DNA of 64,000 nt from Phragmites australis (taxonomy: Eukaryota; Streptophyta; Magnoliopsida; Poales; Poaceae). The notes under the pieces were generated by a model that ran no database searches, was not told where the DNA came from, and saw nothing but the letters and a program-made list of their open reading frames with translations. The position numbers were made by a program, and so were the translations under genes. The stretch lies in contig NC_084939.1 in NCBI RefSeq assembly GCF_958298935.1, positions 22,185,501 to 22,249,500 on the forward strand, read 5' to 3'. This document shows positions 1 through 11,939 of this stretch, piece by piece. Numbering within the stretch: position 1 is the stretch's first letter; the number at the start of each line of letters is the position of its first letter.

Positions 1-139
1 AAATTCCAACTGAGCTTTACCTAGACATAGTTGATCCAACCTTGATAGCCTTGTGGTCTTTGCCACATATGGAAACCCGCCGGCCTAACCAAATTAAAAG
101 CTTCATCCTTTCAAAATAACATAAGCACTTTGCAATAAC
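1..139. other. Flank of the first CACTA element, nothing recognised
   Basis: This short stretch precedes the CACTA terminus at 140. I see no coding potential or repeat structure in it. The three bases next to the terminus (137-139, AAC) would be one copy of the 3-bp target duplication if the element end is correct; the partner cannot be tested because the other end is not in the window. Confidence 0.4.
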
Positions 140-420
140 CACTACAACAGAATAGGCCATCCATGCCGCTCCATCAGTGTAGGTTAGGATAGAACTGACA
201 CTGATGAAGTATCAGTGCAGTTCATAACTTCACATGCTCAATCAATGATTGAGCCGGTTTGAACCAGCATTGATACTGAGTATCAGTGTCGGATATTGAG
301 TATCAATGCTGACTCTTGGAACAAACCGACACTGATAATTCAGTGCCGACTGGTAACCACGAGTCGGCATTGATACTGAGTATCAATGTCGGTTCGTATT
401 ACGAGTCGACACTAATAAAT
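140..420. repeat. CACTA terminus and subterminal repeat field
   Basis: After the CACTAC terminus, short motifs such as ATCAGTGTCGG, CAGTGCCGAC and GAGTCGGCATTGATAC recur in both orientations roughly every 20-40 bases. In CACTA elements such fields are binding sites for the element-encoded transposase. The same kind of motif is used by the elements at 24671, 32764, 46715 and 55099. Confidence 0.75.
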
Positions 421-426
421 GTATAG

Positions 427-436
427 TATATAAAAG
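427..436 (+). promoter_or_regulatory. TATA-like box of the first CACTA gene
   Basis: TATATAAAAG lies directly after the subterminal repeats, with a C/T-rich leader (ttcttctccccc) following, as expected of a plant core promoter. It would drive the transposase gene, whose recognisable coding sequence starts near 1201 after what is probably a leader intron. Assigned by position and sequence only. Confidence 0.45.
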
Positions 437-1200
437 GCACATTCTTCTCCCCCAAGCGCGAACAGAATAGAGATGAGCTCTATTCTACTCAGCTCCCGCT
501 ATTTGTGCCCAACCTTGCGCTTGGAGACTTCAAAATTTGGAGAAATCTACGTGACCAAGGTGCTCCAAGGTTAGTAAGATGATCTACATTTTATTTTTAC
601 TTAGATTTACTTGCTAGATTGCTCTAGGTTTGAAAGTATGTGATTGCTCCATGGTGATGAATTTTGGGAGGACCTAGAGCTCCAATTGAGCTTTAATTGA
701 GTAAAAAATATACATTTTTCTCATTGTAGGGAACATAGAGATGATCTACTTTTCATTTGTGTCTAGATTTATTTGCTCAATTGCTCTAGATTTGAAAGTA
801 TGTGATTATGCCATGGTGACCTAGATCTCTAATTTTCTAGTAGTGATTTAAGAAAAAAATGTTAAAATCACATTGAAATAAATTAAAACCTAGATAAAAT
901 TTTCTAATAGTAAATTAGTAAAAAAATTAAAATCATCTCTAAGTATATCAACATATTTAATATGAATATTATGTTGTAGGGATGGCACATACACCCGCTA
1001 GTTGCAAGCGGATGTGGCAGTATTTAGAAGGTGGGTCCTCCAACCCGGATCAAGTGTCAAAAGGTGATGAGCCAACTAACATGTAGCAATCAAGATGCGT
1101 GGTAATTCAATAAATTAGATTTGCATTTTAAAATATTGCATGGTTATCAGTTCAATGGTTTTTTAATGATTGAAAATGTAATGATAATATAAATTTGTAG

Positions 1201-4200
1201 ATGGATCGGACATGAATGTACAAGGTTGACCGTCGCGGCCCAAAGTTCTTTCATGGTGTGGATGCTTTTTTGAAGGCTTCCACGGCGTACAGGAAGCCAA
1301 AAAACAAGCATGATGATCACTATATATATTGTTTGTTCGTGATTACAAGAATAAGAAGCAGTTCTCAGGCATACAGCAGATCCGTGTACTCTTATTTTGT
1401 AGGGGTTTCAAGCCTGACCATATCCGCTAGACTGAGCACGGTGAACATGAGGAGATTGTGCACGAAGAGCAGCCTACAATCGGAGAAAACAGAGGCAATG
1501 ATATGACGGCGACGAAGACATCAATATGTCAGTGATCGAAGATACTTTTGTCAGCAGCAATGATAACAACCTAGACGAAATGTTGCTTAATACGGAGGGA
1601 GACTTCACTAGTGATAGCCAACACAAAAAGTTCCAGCATATAATAGAGGACTATAAAACACCGGTGTTCCCGAGCTGTAAGAAAGAGCACAACAAGCTGC
1701 AAGTTGTGCTAACATTGCTACAAATGCAGTCTAGAAATGGTTGGTCTGATAAGGGCTTCAACGAGTTGTTATGATTCTTAAGGTACTTGCTTCTAGAGGG
1801 CAATGAGTTGCCTAAAAATAAGTACCACGCCAAGTAGGTTGTCTGCTTGTTGAGGTTGGAAGTAGAGAAAATACATGCATGTCCAAATGACTACATGTTG
1901 TATCGCAACGGGGATGGAGACCTTGGAACTGTGTCACGTTTGCGGTGTATTACGGTAGAAGCACAACGTTGACGATATCGACAACAATGACATAGGGGAG
2001 AAGAGTAAGGATAAAAGACCCCCCCCCCCCCGCTAAGACAGTTTGGTATATCTCTATAATCTCCCATTTAAAGTGATTGTTCCAACAAAGCGAATGCCGA
2101 GTTGATGTAATGGCATGTTGAAGGGTGCAAGAAAGATGAAATCCTTATACACCTTACTGATGGAATGCCATGGAGGAACTATGATGCAAAATACAAGAAA
2201 TTGAAAAGCTAAAGTGAGGAATATAAGGTTCGGGCTAAGTACGGATAGGATGAATCCCTTCAGCAATATGAGCAATAGTCATAACACTTAGCCTGTGACT
2301 CTCTGTATCTACAACCTTCCATCTTGGTTGTGTATGAAGTGGAAGTTCCTTATGATACCTTTGCTGATCAGTGGGCCGAATCAACCTGGCAATGATATTG
2401 ATGTGTACCTTGAACCATTGCTTGAAGATCTCCTTGTACTATAGAAAGATGGTGTACGGGTGTGGATGAATACAAAAGTGAGCATTTCACCCTACGCGCA
2501 ATGTTATTCGTAAAGATCCAAGATTGGCCTACTCTTGCTACCTATTGAGATAGACTTTAAAAGACTGCAATAGACATATATGTTACTTGGATGAAACAAA
2601 GGGGCTATGGCTGAAGAATTGTACGAAAATGGTCGACATGGGTCACCGTAGGTTTCTATGCCCAGATCACCTATACCGTAGGAATAAAATAGCTTTTGAC
2701 GGGACAATAGAGATTCGTCGAGCTCTGAAGGTTCACACCGAGGAACATGTATATAAGATGGTAAAAAAGCTTAGAGTTGTCCTTGGAAAACGGAAAGGTA
2801 GTACAAAATTCCTAGCTAGAAAACTTGCTCCTATGTTTAAAAAGAGATCAATTTTTGAAACATTCCTTATTGGAAGCACTTGATGAACTGACACGCAATT
2901 AACGCCATGCCTGTAGAGAAGAACGTGTTTGCCAACTTGATCGGTACCTTACTAGACATACCTGATAAAACAAAAGATACACTAAATGCACGGTTGGACC
3001 TGGAAAATATGAAGCTAAGGAAAAATCAACATCCTAAAATTCTAGGCAACAAGGCAAACGAACTTCCCACAAGTTGCTACACCCTAAGCAAAGAAGAGAA
3101 GATTAGCCTATGCAATTGCTTGTATGGAATCAAAGTTACAACCGATTACTCCTCCAATGTAAAGATATTATTGAATATGAAAACTTTGAAGTTAGTTAGC
3201 ATGAAGTCCCATGATTGTCACATGATGATGATATATTTTCTTGTTGTTGTAATTAGAGGTATTCTGCCAGATAAGGTCCAAGACCCAATCATAAAGTTGT
3301 GTTCATTTTTTAACGTAATTTCATAGAAGGTCATTGATCCAAATAAACTAACAAAGCTGCAGGAAGATGTGCTCCATACTATAGGCCACCTTGAGAGTAT
3401 TTTCCCTCCATCGGTTTTTGACATAATGCCCCATCTCATTGTTGACATCATGCATGAGATAAAGTACCTTGGCCCTATGTTTCTACATCAGATGTATCCT
3501 TTCAAAAGGTTCATGTCAAAATTGAAGAAATATGTTCGTATCTGAGATCAACCAAAAGGTTGCATGGACCAAGGCTGGGGAATGGAGGAGGCCATTGAGT
3601 TTGCCGTCGACTACATGGATCTAAAAGCAATTGGAAAGCCTGTATCTCACCATGAGGGAAGGATAAAGGGGAAAGGGACGCTAGGTCATCATAACATCCA
3701 TACTAGCAATTATGTTTCATTCACTTAAGCACATTTCGTAGTTCTGTAACAATCAGTTGTAGTGGGCCTATATGTCAATATCACATGCAAATGCTACGGT
3801 CCACAAATCCAACAAAGTCAGAGGTTTGAATCGGAAGAGAGCACAAAGATAATTTCAGCAGTTGGTTATGTAGACACATGATGGATAAAGATACCGATGA
3901 TGCACTGTTAGAAATGCTGGCTAATGGGCTGTGAACTACGATTCATATATATAAAGCATATGACATTAATGACTATACATTTTATATGAGAGCACAAGAC
4001 AACAAGAGCACTAACCAAAATAGCGGTGTCTGTATTGATGCCTACGATTGCAGTGGTAATAGGGAGACCTACTATAGATTCATAGAGGATATTTGGGAGC
4101 TTCAATATGGAGAATAGTTGAAGATCCCCCTATTCTTGTGATAATGAGTCAAACTCCTAGGTGGAGTGAATATCGACAAGTACGGTATGACTACCGTCAA

Positions 4201-4480
4201 CCTCAAACTTATCGGATGTAGAGAAAAATCATTCGTGCTTGCTAAAAATGTTACACAAGTCTTCTATGTAAAGGACACAGACCCAGTTAACATGGAGGAG
4301 CGCCATGTGGTTCTTCAAGGAAAAAGAAAGGTGTCGGTGTTGAGGATGTCGTCAACGTGGAAGACTACAATCAATTCGATGACCTGCCTCCTTTTGGAGA
4401 GAATGTCGACCTGCCTCTCATTGATGACACTGAGGAACCTACCTACATACGGTGTGATCATAACAAAGCTATAATCGTTA
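1201..4480 (+). pseudogene. TNP2-type CACTA transposase, decayed
   Basis: Order of recognisable parts: a transposase-associated N-terminal domain (1201-1500; starts MDRT, then an in-frame TGA at 1213 where the family has Trp, then MYKVDRRGPKFFHG); an acidic linker and TNP2 start (1526-1860, with KTPVFPSCKKEHNKLQV); TNP2 core blocks (2587-2883, with MDETKGLWLKN; 2907-3326, with EKNVFANLIGTLLDIPDKTK and YCLYGIKV-like text); a DUF4218-like stretch around 3540-3730 (GWGMEEAIEFAVDYMD); and a C-terminal DUF4216-like block (4150-4475, NIDKYGMTTVNLKLIG). At least five frame changes and several stops separate the blocks. A functional copy would cut and paste CACTA elements from their terminal repeats. 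Nuclear role; certainly non-functional here. Confidence 0.85.
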
Positions 4481-4689
4481 AATGAAAGAAGCTTTAATGT
4501 AATAATTAATTAATGATTTACTGTAATTTGTATCAAGGTCATGTATAAAGTAAGAATATGCTTTATTTTGTACTAAGTAAAAAGTTTATAGCTATCATTT
4601 ATGCTTTAATTAGTCTAAAGAATATGCCTTCAGTAAAAAGTTCACAGCCCATGGATGAGTTGAAGTGAAGATAGGACATAAAAAAGGTT

Positions 4690-5100
4690 GAATTGGACAA
4701 GTTCCGAAAATTTTCTACACACTGGATAGTCCAACACTAAAAATTTTCTACACACCAGATGGTTCATAGTGTACAGTTTCAGTGGACGACACACACGGGA
4801 TGGTCCGGCGTTTGGAGGTTATGCATGCCGCATCATTCGGCATTCACTGCCTCCCCGACAGCGCATCAATGTTGGCTGAGTTTAATAATCGACACTGATA
4901 CTCTACACGCCAGATGGTCCGGCATACACACAAATGCTTCACGATGAAGACACACACTAGATGGTCCTGCGTCCAAAATTTTCTACACACCGGATGCTTT
5001 GTGTTGTAAAGTTTTGGTGGACGACACACACCATATAGTACGGTGATTGGAGTCTGTGCATGCTGGATCATCCGGTGTTCACTACTTCCAGATGCCTCAT
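4690..5100. repeat. GGATGGTCCGG-type dispersed motif array
   Basis: Several imperfect copies of ACACACCGGATGGTCCGGCG-like text (CCAGATGGTTCA, GGGATGGTCCGGCG, CCAGATGGTCCGGC, CCGGATGC) occur here. The same motif fills 6700-7210 inside the copia LTR and reappears as CCGGAAGTTCCGGTG at 46190-46510 in the second LTR copy. Here it lies between the two CACTA genes, so it may be a fragment of the LTR family or a motif shared by unrelated elements. Confidence 0.5.
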
Positions 5101-5188
5101 CAGCACTGGCTAGGTTTTACAATCGGTACTAATAGTCTAAGCATCAAGGCCAGCTGGGTTCTACAACCGGCGCTGATACTCTTTCCCT

Positions 5189-5196
5189 ATATAAGC
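5189..5196 (+). promoter_or_regulatory. TATA-like box before the second CACTA gene
   Basis: TATATAAG at 5189-5196 follows subterminal-like repeats (GGTTTTACAATCGG, CTACAACCGGCGCTGATAC) and precedes a C-rich leader. The arrangement copies that at 300-470, which suggests that the second gene has its own promoter cassette built from the same repeat motif. Confidence 0.4.
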
Positions 5197-5227
5197 AGGA
5201 CTTAGCCGCAGCCTCTCTGCTCCTCCC

Positions 5228-6521
5228 TTGCATGCCTGCCGACTCCACTGCCTCCCTAACACCACTGTCCCGTCCTCGATGCCATCATCCTTAGAGCCTC
5301 ACTGTCTTCCCAACGCAGCCATCCTTAGAGCCCCGTTGTCCTCATCCCTGTCGCCGTCCCCAGAGCCCCACCATCCCCATCCTAGTCCCTGCCGCCATCC
5401 CCAGAGCCTCGCTGTCCTCATCCCCATCATCGTCCTCAGAGCCCCACCATCCTCATCCCTATCACCGTAGGTATGATATCAAGAATAACTAAAATAGGAA
5501 TAAAATATTAGGAGAATTAGAGGTTACTTTAATCCCATGAACCGACCGTGGCACTTTTCTTGATAATACCAACGTTGAGTGCAGAAAAAGATTATGCATG
5601 CAATTTTTATAGAAGATAAATGAAAAAAGGTCTCATGTTGAAAACTGAACGTTTGAAACAAACAGATAAACAAGAAGTTCCAATTGCTGCAAAGATTAAA
5701 CAATTGTCTTAGCCCATAAAACTAGGTTGCGCGGGTACATTAAGAAACTTGACGAGTGGGAGAAGATTGAAGAAGACAAAACTAAAAGCAGTGTCACACC
5801 TATGATGGCTGAGTGGATTCCACGAGCGAAGAACTACTCGTATGGGAGAGGGGTGACTCTTGCAATTGATGGAAACTTATGCTTCAAAAGCAAACGAGAA
5901 CTGGAATTCATGTAGAAGATTAGAGATGCCCACGTCCGGTGTTCCCAGGGCTCTTTCTAGGCAAATAGGGAGAATGACAAGTTAACCTTGGTACTGGGAA
6001 ACAAGGAACACACTGGTCACACACGAGGCAAGGGTTTGAGGAATTGGAAGGTCGGATTCTAATAAAACACTGACACTTATAAGAAACAAAGAAAAGAAAA
6101 TATGTCAGAAATGATGGCCATTCTAAAAGAAGAACTTGCGAAGGAGAGACGGATGACATACGCCAAAATAGCAGCAACTATGTAGCAAGCCATGCGGGAG
6201 CAGTTAGTCATCACAGATAATGCTTTGATGATGACCCGTGTAGGTCCTTGGAGCAGCTGTGCATCCACGGGGCTTCCAGGAGAATTCATAATCTGTCACC
6301 CCGTGGACAACATCACAGAAAGCACATCATGCAGGCTTGTCGTGCCCACCTTGGATGTTCCCACCACGGTGGCTAGGGGTCTGGCTGAGAAATGGGTGGA
6401 AGAGACTCTCTTCAATAGTCGTCCGATACCACAAGGATATACCAGGGTACACATGGATAGTGTAAAAGTAAGCTGGATTACCCTGGAGAGGCTGGGAAAT
6501 GAGTCTCTCAAAAAACATAGG
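5228..6521 (+). pseudogene. Second CACTA gene (Ptta/En/Spm, transposase_24-like), decayed and cut
   Basis: The first part (5228-5470) is a Pro/Ser/His-rich reading frame of doubtful coding value. From 5727 the frame reads LDEWEKIEEDKTKSS, WIPRAKNYSYGRG and, across stops, TLVLGNKEHTGHTRGKG, a block shared with the related gene at 52600. From 6192 it gives SSCASTGLPGEF and RPIPQGYTRVHMDSVKVSW, matching SSCASTRVPGAD and HPIPEGYAMIEVDEA in the copy at 52862. These are the conserved central and C-terminal blocks of the accessory En/Spm-type CACTA protein, thought to bind element DNA. Several stops; the 3' end is removed by the LTR at 6522. Confidence 0.75.
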
Positions 6522-8544
6522 TGAGAAACCAAGTTAAAATGTACCTTGGTTTATATGTGATGAGTGATTAACAATATTGTTATTTTGGTTTGTAAATTTG
6601 TGAATTGCATGGGCATGGTTATGTAATTCAATTATGATCACGACTAACCAAAATTGTGGATAAAATGGAGTTGGTATTTTTGTCTCTGAGTCTAGGAAAA
6701 CTGCGTACACCAGATGGTCTGGCGCTGAGCAATTTGTACATGCCAGATGATCCGGTGCTCAGGAAGACTTCACACCGGACATTTCATCTCGGAAGCAAAA
6801 GTTTAAGTACATGTCTGATGATCCGGCGATGAAGTGAAGAGAATATTGTACTATTTCTTGTAGAGAGATCGCAAAATGGGTTCTGGCAAGAATGTACACG
6901 CCGGATGGTCTGGCAATGGGAAAATGTACACGCAGGAGTATTTCATCCCAGAGGTAAAGATTGAAGTGTACACTTGATGGTTCAGCAATGGAGTGAAGTG
7001 AACATCAGAGCTTTTCTTGCTGAGAGGTTGCAAACTGGCTCTGGTGGACTTGTACTCATTGGATTGTCTAACATTCAAAGGGATGAATGCTGAATGCTTC
7101 GTCGGAGCATTTCTTGCAGAGAGGTTGTGATATGGCTGGTCCGAAGAAGAAGTACACGCCGGATGGTCTGGCGCTCAGAAGCTGTGAACACCGGATCTTT
7201 CGGTGTTCACGATTTTTCTGAGATGTGCTTTAACTGAGGTTTTTGATTATTGACTAATCTATAATGGAGTTGGAGATATGTATGTGGTTGTCTCATATTG
7301 TGCAGGTGATGATGTAACTTGGCAGCTAATGGTGGGATGATTGGGACCAAGCAGGGTGCTTGGTGTCAGACGATAGAGGGGGCCGGACAGAGTCATGGGT
7401 GATCCTAGTTGTGCACATGGAGGTGAAGCAAAGCATGGAAGAAAGGATGAAGATAGTGTGTTGACGAAGTCAAGTGAATGGGATGCCTATGCAAGTGACA
7501 AGGCGGTCCGAGGAATCAGGAGCGGAAGAGACTTATCGACGATCAAGACCACATGATGGAGTACACACATCGACATCGGGATACTTGCTTGAGGTGAAAG
7601 CAAGTGGCAGAAAGTCATGCTTTGAGCGTGCGAGGCAGTTTTACGGTTTGGCCTCAAAACCGTGGAAGGATAGAGGGCACATGTCATCATTGCGAAGCTT
7701 ACGTCGAGGCAAAGCTAAGTCACGAAGGCGCAACGACCATTCGATGGATGGAGCGAAAAGTTGACTAAAATGTCCCGGTGGTAGGTAGGAGGCTATTGGA
7801 AGAGTGGGGTATTTTGGGAATAAGGAAGCTTAAGAGATAAGCAACCTCCCTAGGCCTATAAATAGAGGGGTGGGGCTATGTGGGAAGCTTGAGCCAGCCA
7901 TTTGAGCTTTGAGTGCTAGGTTATAGAGGAAAGGAGAGGGAAGAGCTTAGCCTTTGTAATAGGCGAGAGATTTTTTGTGAGCAAAATACCTTATAATCTG
8001 CCAATAAAAGAGGGCTGAACTTTGCGAGAAATTAAGTGCATGTTTCCTCCGATACTTATGTTCATCTCCTTCTAGTTTTCTTTTGTTGGATTCCTTGCTT
8101 TGTTGCAAGTTTTTCCTTTTTAGTTATGATTGTTGTTTTGGTTGATGAGCTAAGATTTTCCCACCCTAGGAAGTTATTCTTCTTGTTGCTAGAGGCATAA
8201 AATTCACATACAAACGTATACGAGTGAGTCTTGAATTATCTTGGCTCTAGATAATCAATTCGGAGAATTTATTCTTCCGGTGATCTTTTCTTTGGAGCAA
8301 ATGTTTCTTTCTTCAAGTTGCTATTTTTTTGTGGCGATGACTTGTGGGATATGTGCCATTGGAACCTAGAGTTCATTTACACCCATGAGAGCCATGCTTG
8401 GAGTTTTTTATAGCAACTAGTTTATCTTTGTTTTTGCTTCTGCTTTATTTAGAGATGCATCGGTGACCAGAATAGAAGAAGGCCATCAAAGAAATTTATG
8501 AGGCACCTATTCACCCCCCTCTAGTCACCATTTTTGGTCCTACA
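6522..8544 (+). mobile_element. 5' LTR of a Ty1-copia element (SIRE/Maximus-like)
   Basis: The LTR starts TGAGAAACCAAG and ends GGTCCTACA, directly before a primer binding site; length about 2.02 kb. The left boundary is supported by a second copy that starts with the same text at 46004 in a different flank. The region 6700-7210 holds a GGATGGTCTGGCG-type motif array. A TATA box lies at 7857. The matching 3' LTR is absent. Flanking bases at 6517-6521 (ATAGG) would be the target duplication, which is not testable here. Confidence 0.75.
7857..7865 (+). promoter_or_regulatory. TATA box of the copia LTR
   Basis: TATAAATAG at 7857-7865 lies about two thirds into the LTR, preceding a leader with a recognisable R-U5-like 3' portion. 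This is the usual position of the LTR promoter. Inference from position and motif. Confidence 0.6.
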
Positions 8545-8546
8545 AT

Positions 8547-8559
8547 TGGTATTAGAGCC
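8547..8559 (+). other. Primer binding site for initiator Met-tRNA
   Basis: TGGTATTAGAGCC lies two bases after the LTR end and matches the plant retroelement primer site TGGTATCAGAGCC with one change. It fixes the LTR 3' boundary and the plus-strand orientation. Confidence 0.8.
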
Positions 8560-8599
8560 GGTTTGATCACTTGTTGACCTTAACAGGCTTTGTGGTCCG

Positions 8600-10436
8600 T
8601 AGGCGACAATAGAGATACATACGAAGATCCCGCTCTTTGAAGGTTGTGACTTTTCTTATTGGAATGTGTGCACGAAGACTTATATCCTAAGCTAAGGAAG
8701 TGCAATATAGGAGGTTATAGACTCTAACTATGAGATACCTGTTGCTCGTACTTCTTAGATCCAAATTGAACAATATGAGGCCAATAGCAAGGCTAGAACA
8801 TTGTTCACTAGCCTGAGTTGAAATGAGTTCGATAGGGTTCAGCACCTCCGCACTACCTGAGAGATTTGAACCACTCTTAGTGTCTTTCATGATGGCACTA
8901 ACCAAATCAAGGCTCGATGACAAAGCACGTACAACCAAGAATATCAAATGTTCATGCAAGGTCTGGGAGAGTCTTTGTATACCATGTTTGATTGATTTGA
9001 TGGGATTGCTAGCAATCTTAGGTTAACTGAAGTTTTGCCTTACTCTGACCATGAAAGGGCGATAAAAATTCTCTATGCTCTTGACCGTAGCATATGAGAA
9101 GTGAAGATCTTGAGCATGTCATCCAGTTATGACACGTTGACATGTGATGAACTCTTCAGCAAGGTCAAATCCACCGAGATAGCCAAGGCGACTAGAATAG
9201 ACCTTGGAAATCCCTGTCTCAGAACATGGTGTTGGTTTCAAGACCTAGTTGTGGTAGTCCTGATGGACTTAGTTTTTCTTGTGCTAACCCTTCACTTGCG
9301 AATTTGCTTTGTCTTCTTTGGTTTCTATCATAGAGGAGCAGGTGGACGCATTAGATGATGAAGACTTGGTTTTGATTGTGAAGAAGTTCACCCGCTTCGA
9401 CAACAACATAATAGACTGGAGAAGAGGTGGTTTCCGTGCCTGTTTTGAGTGTGGTGACACCACTCACTTCAAGGTAGACTATCCATAGCTCAAGAAGAAG
9501 GAGGATCGCAGCGACGACCATGACAACCACAAGAAGAACAAGAAGTCATTCTTCAAGAACCGCGATAAGATGGCCAAAAAGACGACCAAGGCGGCATCTC
9601 GAGCTTTTTTGGAAGCGCTCAGCGATGTCGACACTTCCTCAAGCGAGGAGGAAAGCTTGAAGGAGGAGGAGTCTCCCGAGAAGAAGAAGACGAAGAACAA
9701 GGACTTCACCGGTCTTTGCTTCATGGCGAACGACAATGATAGAAACCCCGAGCTTGATTCTTCTGAGGTATCACCCTCCTATGACCAGCTTTCTGTTCAG
9801 GTCGATACCTTGAATGATGTGCTTGTTAGCTAGGATAGATTGCTAAAAAAAAACAGTTCGTGAAGTCAAGGAACTCAAGTCTAGGCTAGAATGTTCATCT
9901 TCTAAGCTTGAGTTGCTTAGGACTTGGGCCAGAGATGATGAGTGTGATAGTTGCCTTATGGTCATGAGTGAGCTTATCGTGCTTTATACTTTGCATGCTC
10001 AAGTCACCAGTCGACTTGAGACTGCTGAAAAAAAGCTCATTGAGGAGGAGTCCAGACCTACTCTCTTAGGCACTTGTAAAGATTGCCTTTGCTCCCAAAA
10101 GATATTGATGTGAAAGTCAAGCGCATAAAAGAGGTAGAGTCTAGATTGGAGAGTGCTGAGTGTTATAAGGATGTGCAACCAAACTGTTCCACTTGTATTA
10201 TCCTTAAGGACAAGCTAAGCTGGATTAGAGGGCAAGTGAAAAAGGTCATGGCCGAGAATGAGTATCTCCTTTCTCTTGTGGAGGAATGCTTAGAAGGCAA
10301 GGGCAAAATAAACTCGATTTTAGCCAAGAATAAAATGTGCACAGATAAGACGACTTTAGCTTTGGGGTTAGATTTTAAGATGGTGACTTACAATAGGGAT
10401 GATAAGACTGTGTTCATCACACCCTACTACCCTTGA
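8600..10436 (+). pseudogene. Ty1-copia gag, SIRE/Maximus type, decayed
   Basis: Across frames the region reads IPLFEGCDFSYWNVCTKTYI (the N-terminal copia gag block), QMFMQGLGESLYTMF, LKILSMSSSYDTLTCDELFS and a nucleocapsid knuckle CFECGDTTHFKVDYP, in which the last Cys is Tyr. A long charged, Ser/Glu-rich tail follows (9570-9833, DTSSSEEESLKEEES; 9913-10436, repeated coiled-coil-like LETAEKKL and RLESAE). The long coiled-coil tail after the knuckle is characteristic of the SIRE/Opie group. Stops at several points and the broken knuckle make it non-functional. No pol follows: the sequence changes to CACTA-type at about 10437. Confidence 0.75.
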
Positions 10437-11319
10437 GGCCGAGATATCCAAGATCTTCTTTTAGATCATTTAATTTTTACACGGTATGACAACAGGTCTG
10501 TATTCTTTTATGCAACCTTTTAAGTTTAACATGCAATGCTGCATACATTGGAAGATGTAGCTTCGCAGGAGTAAATTTCATTTCAACTTGATCATCTCTT
10601 TTAGCCTCAGAACAATATTGATATTTTCTATCGCACAAGAAGGGACATCAGTGGTCTTCTACAAAGGTAAACTTTATTACCCATATTTGTTCTAGTTCTA
10701 TCTCTAATGTGATGATCTCATTAATAAGCAACATGAGACAAATGCTTGGAATAATGAGCCCATATTAAATAATAAATTGACAATGTAGCTCAGGTCTTAT
10801 GTTGTACCATTTCCTCTTTTGCAATCAAGCCATTTCTAATGTGACTATGCTGATTTTAGGCTAGTCTTATGTTGTGTGTATAGTCTTAGTTGATTTTGGC
10901 ATATGTGCTTATATGAAGGCCATCTGGAATATTTCTGTCTTCAGTTTAGAAGGATCAAAACAATGGGGAAGAAACGATTGCGATTGATCTTTCAAGGCAA
11001 GCCACTACAGTAATACAAAGAGTTACAGTGAGGTTGCATGAAGCAATTGTAAGTTGCAAAATGCCAAATAAAAATATATCTTTTAATTAAACAACATGCT
11101 GATAGCCTATTGATTTAAAAGTAACATTGAAATTTATTGCTTTTATTATAAAACAACATGCCGATATCACTTTTCATTTGGACGAATGGTTGAAACTCTA
11201 TTAAGAAAATGTGGAATAAATCAAAGTGTGTGCACTGCTTACTATATTTTGATGTCAATCAAATGCATGAGGGACGGAAATAAGATGTGATAGAAATTTA
11301 TCTGAAAGTCAGTACTTAA

Positions 11320-11585
11320 GATATGTGCATGAAAAAGCTGCACGTATAAAAGAGCTTGAAGAAATAGTTCAAGAACAAAGGTTGCATGGCACAAATTGCT
11401 AGTAGAAAAGAGGAAGAGCTACGTGCAACTGTTGGTTCTCAACATGAAAAATTTGAGGATTGAAGAAGTAAGTTGAGGAAGCAAATAAGTCAAACAAAAA
11501 GAATGAAGACCATATGGCACTTTTTATAGGCAAGCAACAAAGAATTGATAAGATTCTTCTGCGTCTCATAAGTCAGTCGTCAAAC
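11320..11585 (+). pseudogene. Coiled-coil remnant of a CACTA accessory protein
   Basis: One frame gives ESQYLRYVHEKAARIKELEE-like text followed by IVQEQRL. After stops it continues through EEANKSNKKNEDHMALFIG and QQRIDKILLRL. Heptad-like charged helices near the 3' end of the second gene are usual in En/Spm-type CACTA elements. Weak by itself; supported by lying 640 bases before a CACTA end. Confidence 0.4.
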
Positions 11586-11939
11586 ATAGGTTCATGCTAA
11601 TCTTCTTTTTAGTAGTACATGGTACAAGGTAGCTTTTGAAGTCTTTAATGAATGCATGGTTCAGGTTAATCATGTTTTCAATAGAACATGATATAAGGTA
11701 CCTTTTGAAGTATGTGATAACTGCATATATGGCAAGATGAGACATGCTTATATTTTGCACCAGTGCGGGAGACAATTTGACTTGTGTTGTCTATATTTTT
11801 GTGAAATATTATGTGATTTGATGTAATGAGATGGTCCAAATGTTCAGAATGCTTTGTAATGTATTTCTATATTAATATTCTTATAGGATGTATGATGATT
11901 TCTTTTTTTCCTCACAGACAAGTAGTGGTTGTGTGAATT

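Larger units (their letters stand above)
140..6521 (+). mobile_element. CACTA (En/Spm) transposon, 5' portion with two decayed genes
   Basis: The left end begins CACTACAACAG, the hallmark of CACTA terminal inverted repeats. It is followed by a subterminal field of short ATCAGTG/GTCGG-type repeats, a TATA-like box, a decayed TNP2-type transposase (1201-4480), a second promoter-like stretch and a decayed second gene (5228-6521). The right part is missing: a copia LTR begins at 6522 in the middle of the second gene, and no matching GTAGTG end is found beyond it. Many stops and frameshifts show it is an old copy. The superfamily assignment is secure; the exact family is not known. Confidence 0.85.

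Noticed and set aside
2021..2031. Poly-C run as a possible regulatory site
   Set aside because: An isolated homopolymer inside a decayed transposase; nothing else supports function.
5228..5470. Pro/Ser/His-rich 80-codon protein
   Set aside because: Low-complexity repeats of CCCCATCATCC-type text; could be leader or first exon of the CACTA second gene, but no independent gene is supported.
8547..8559. Possible tRNA gene remnant
   Set aside because: Only the primer-site complement next to an LTR end; no cloverleaf.
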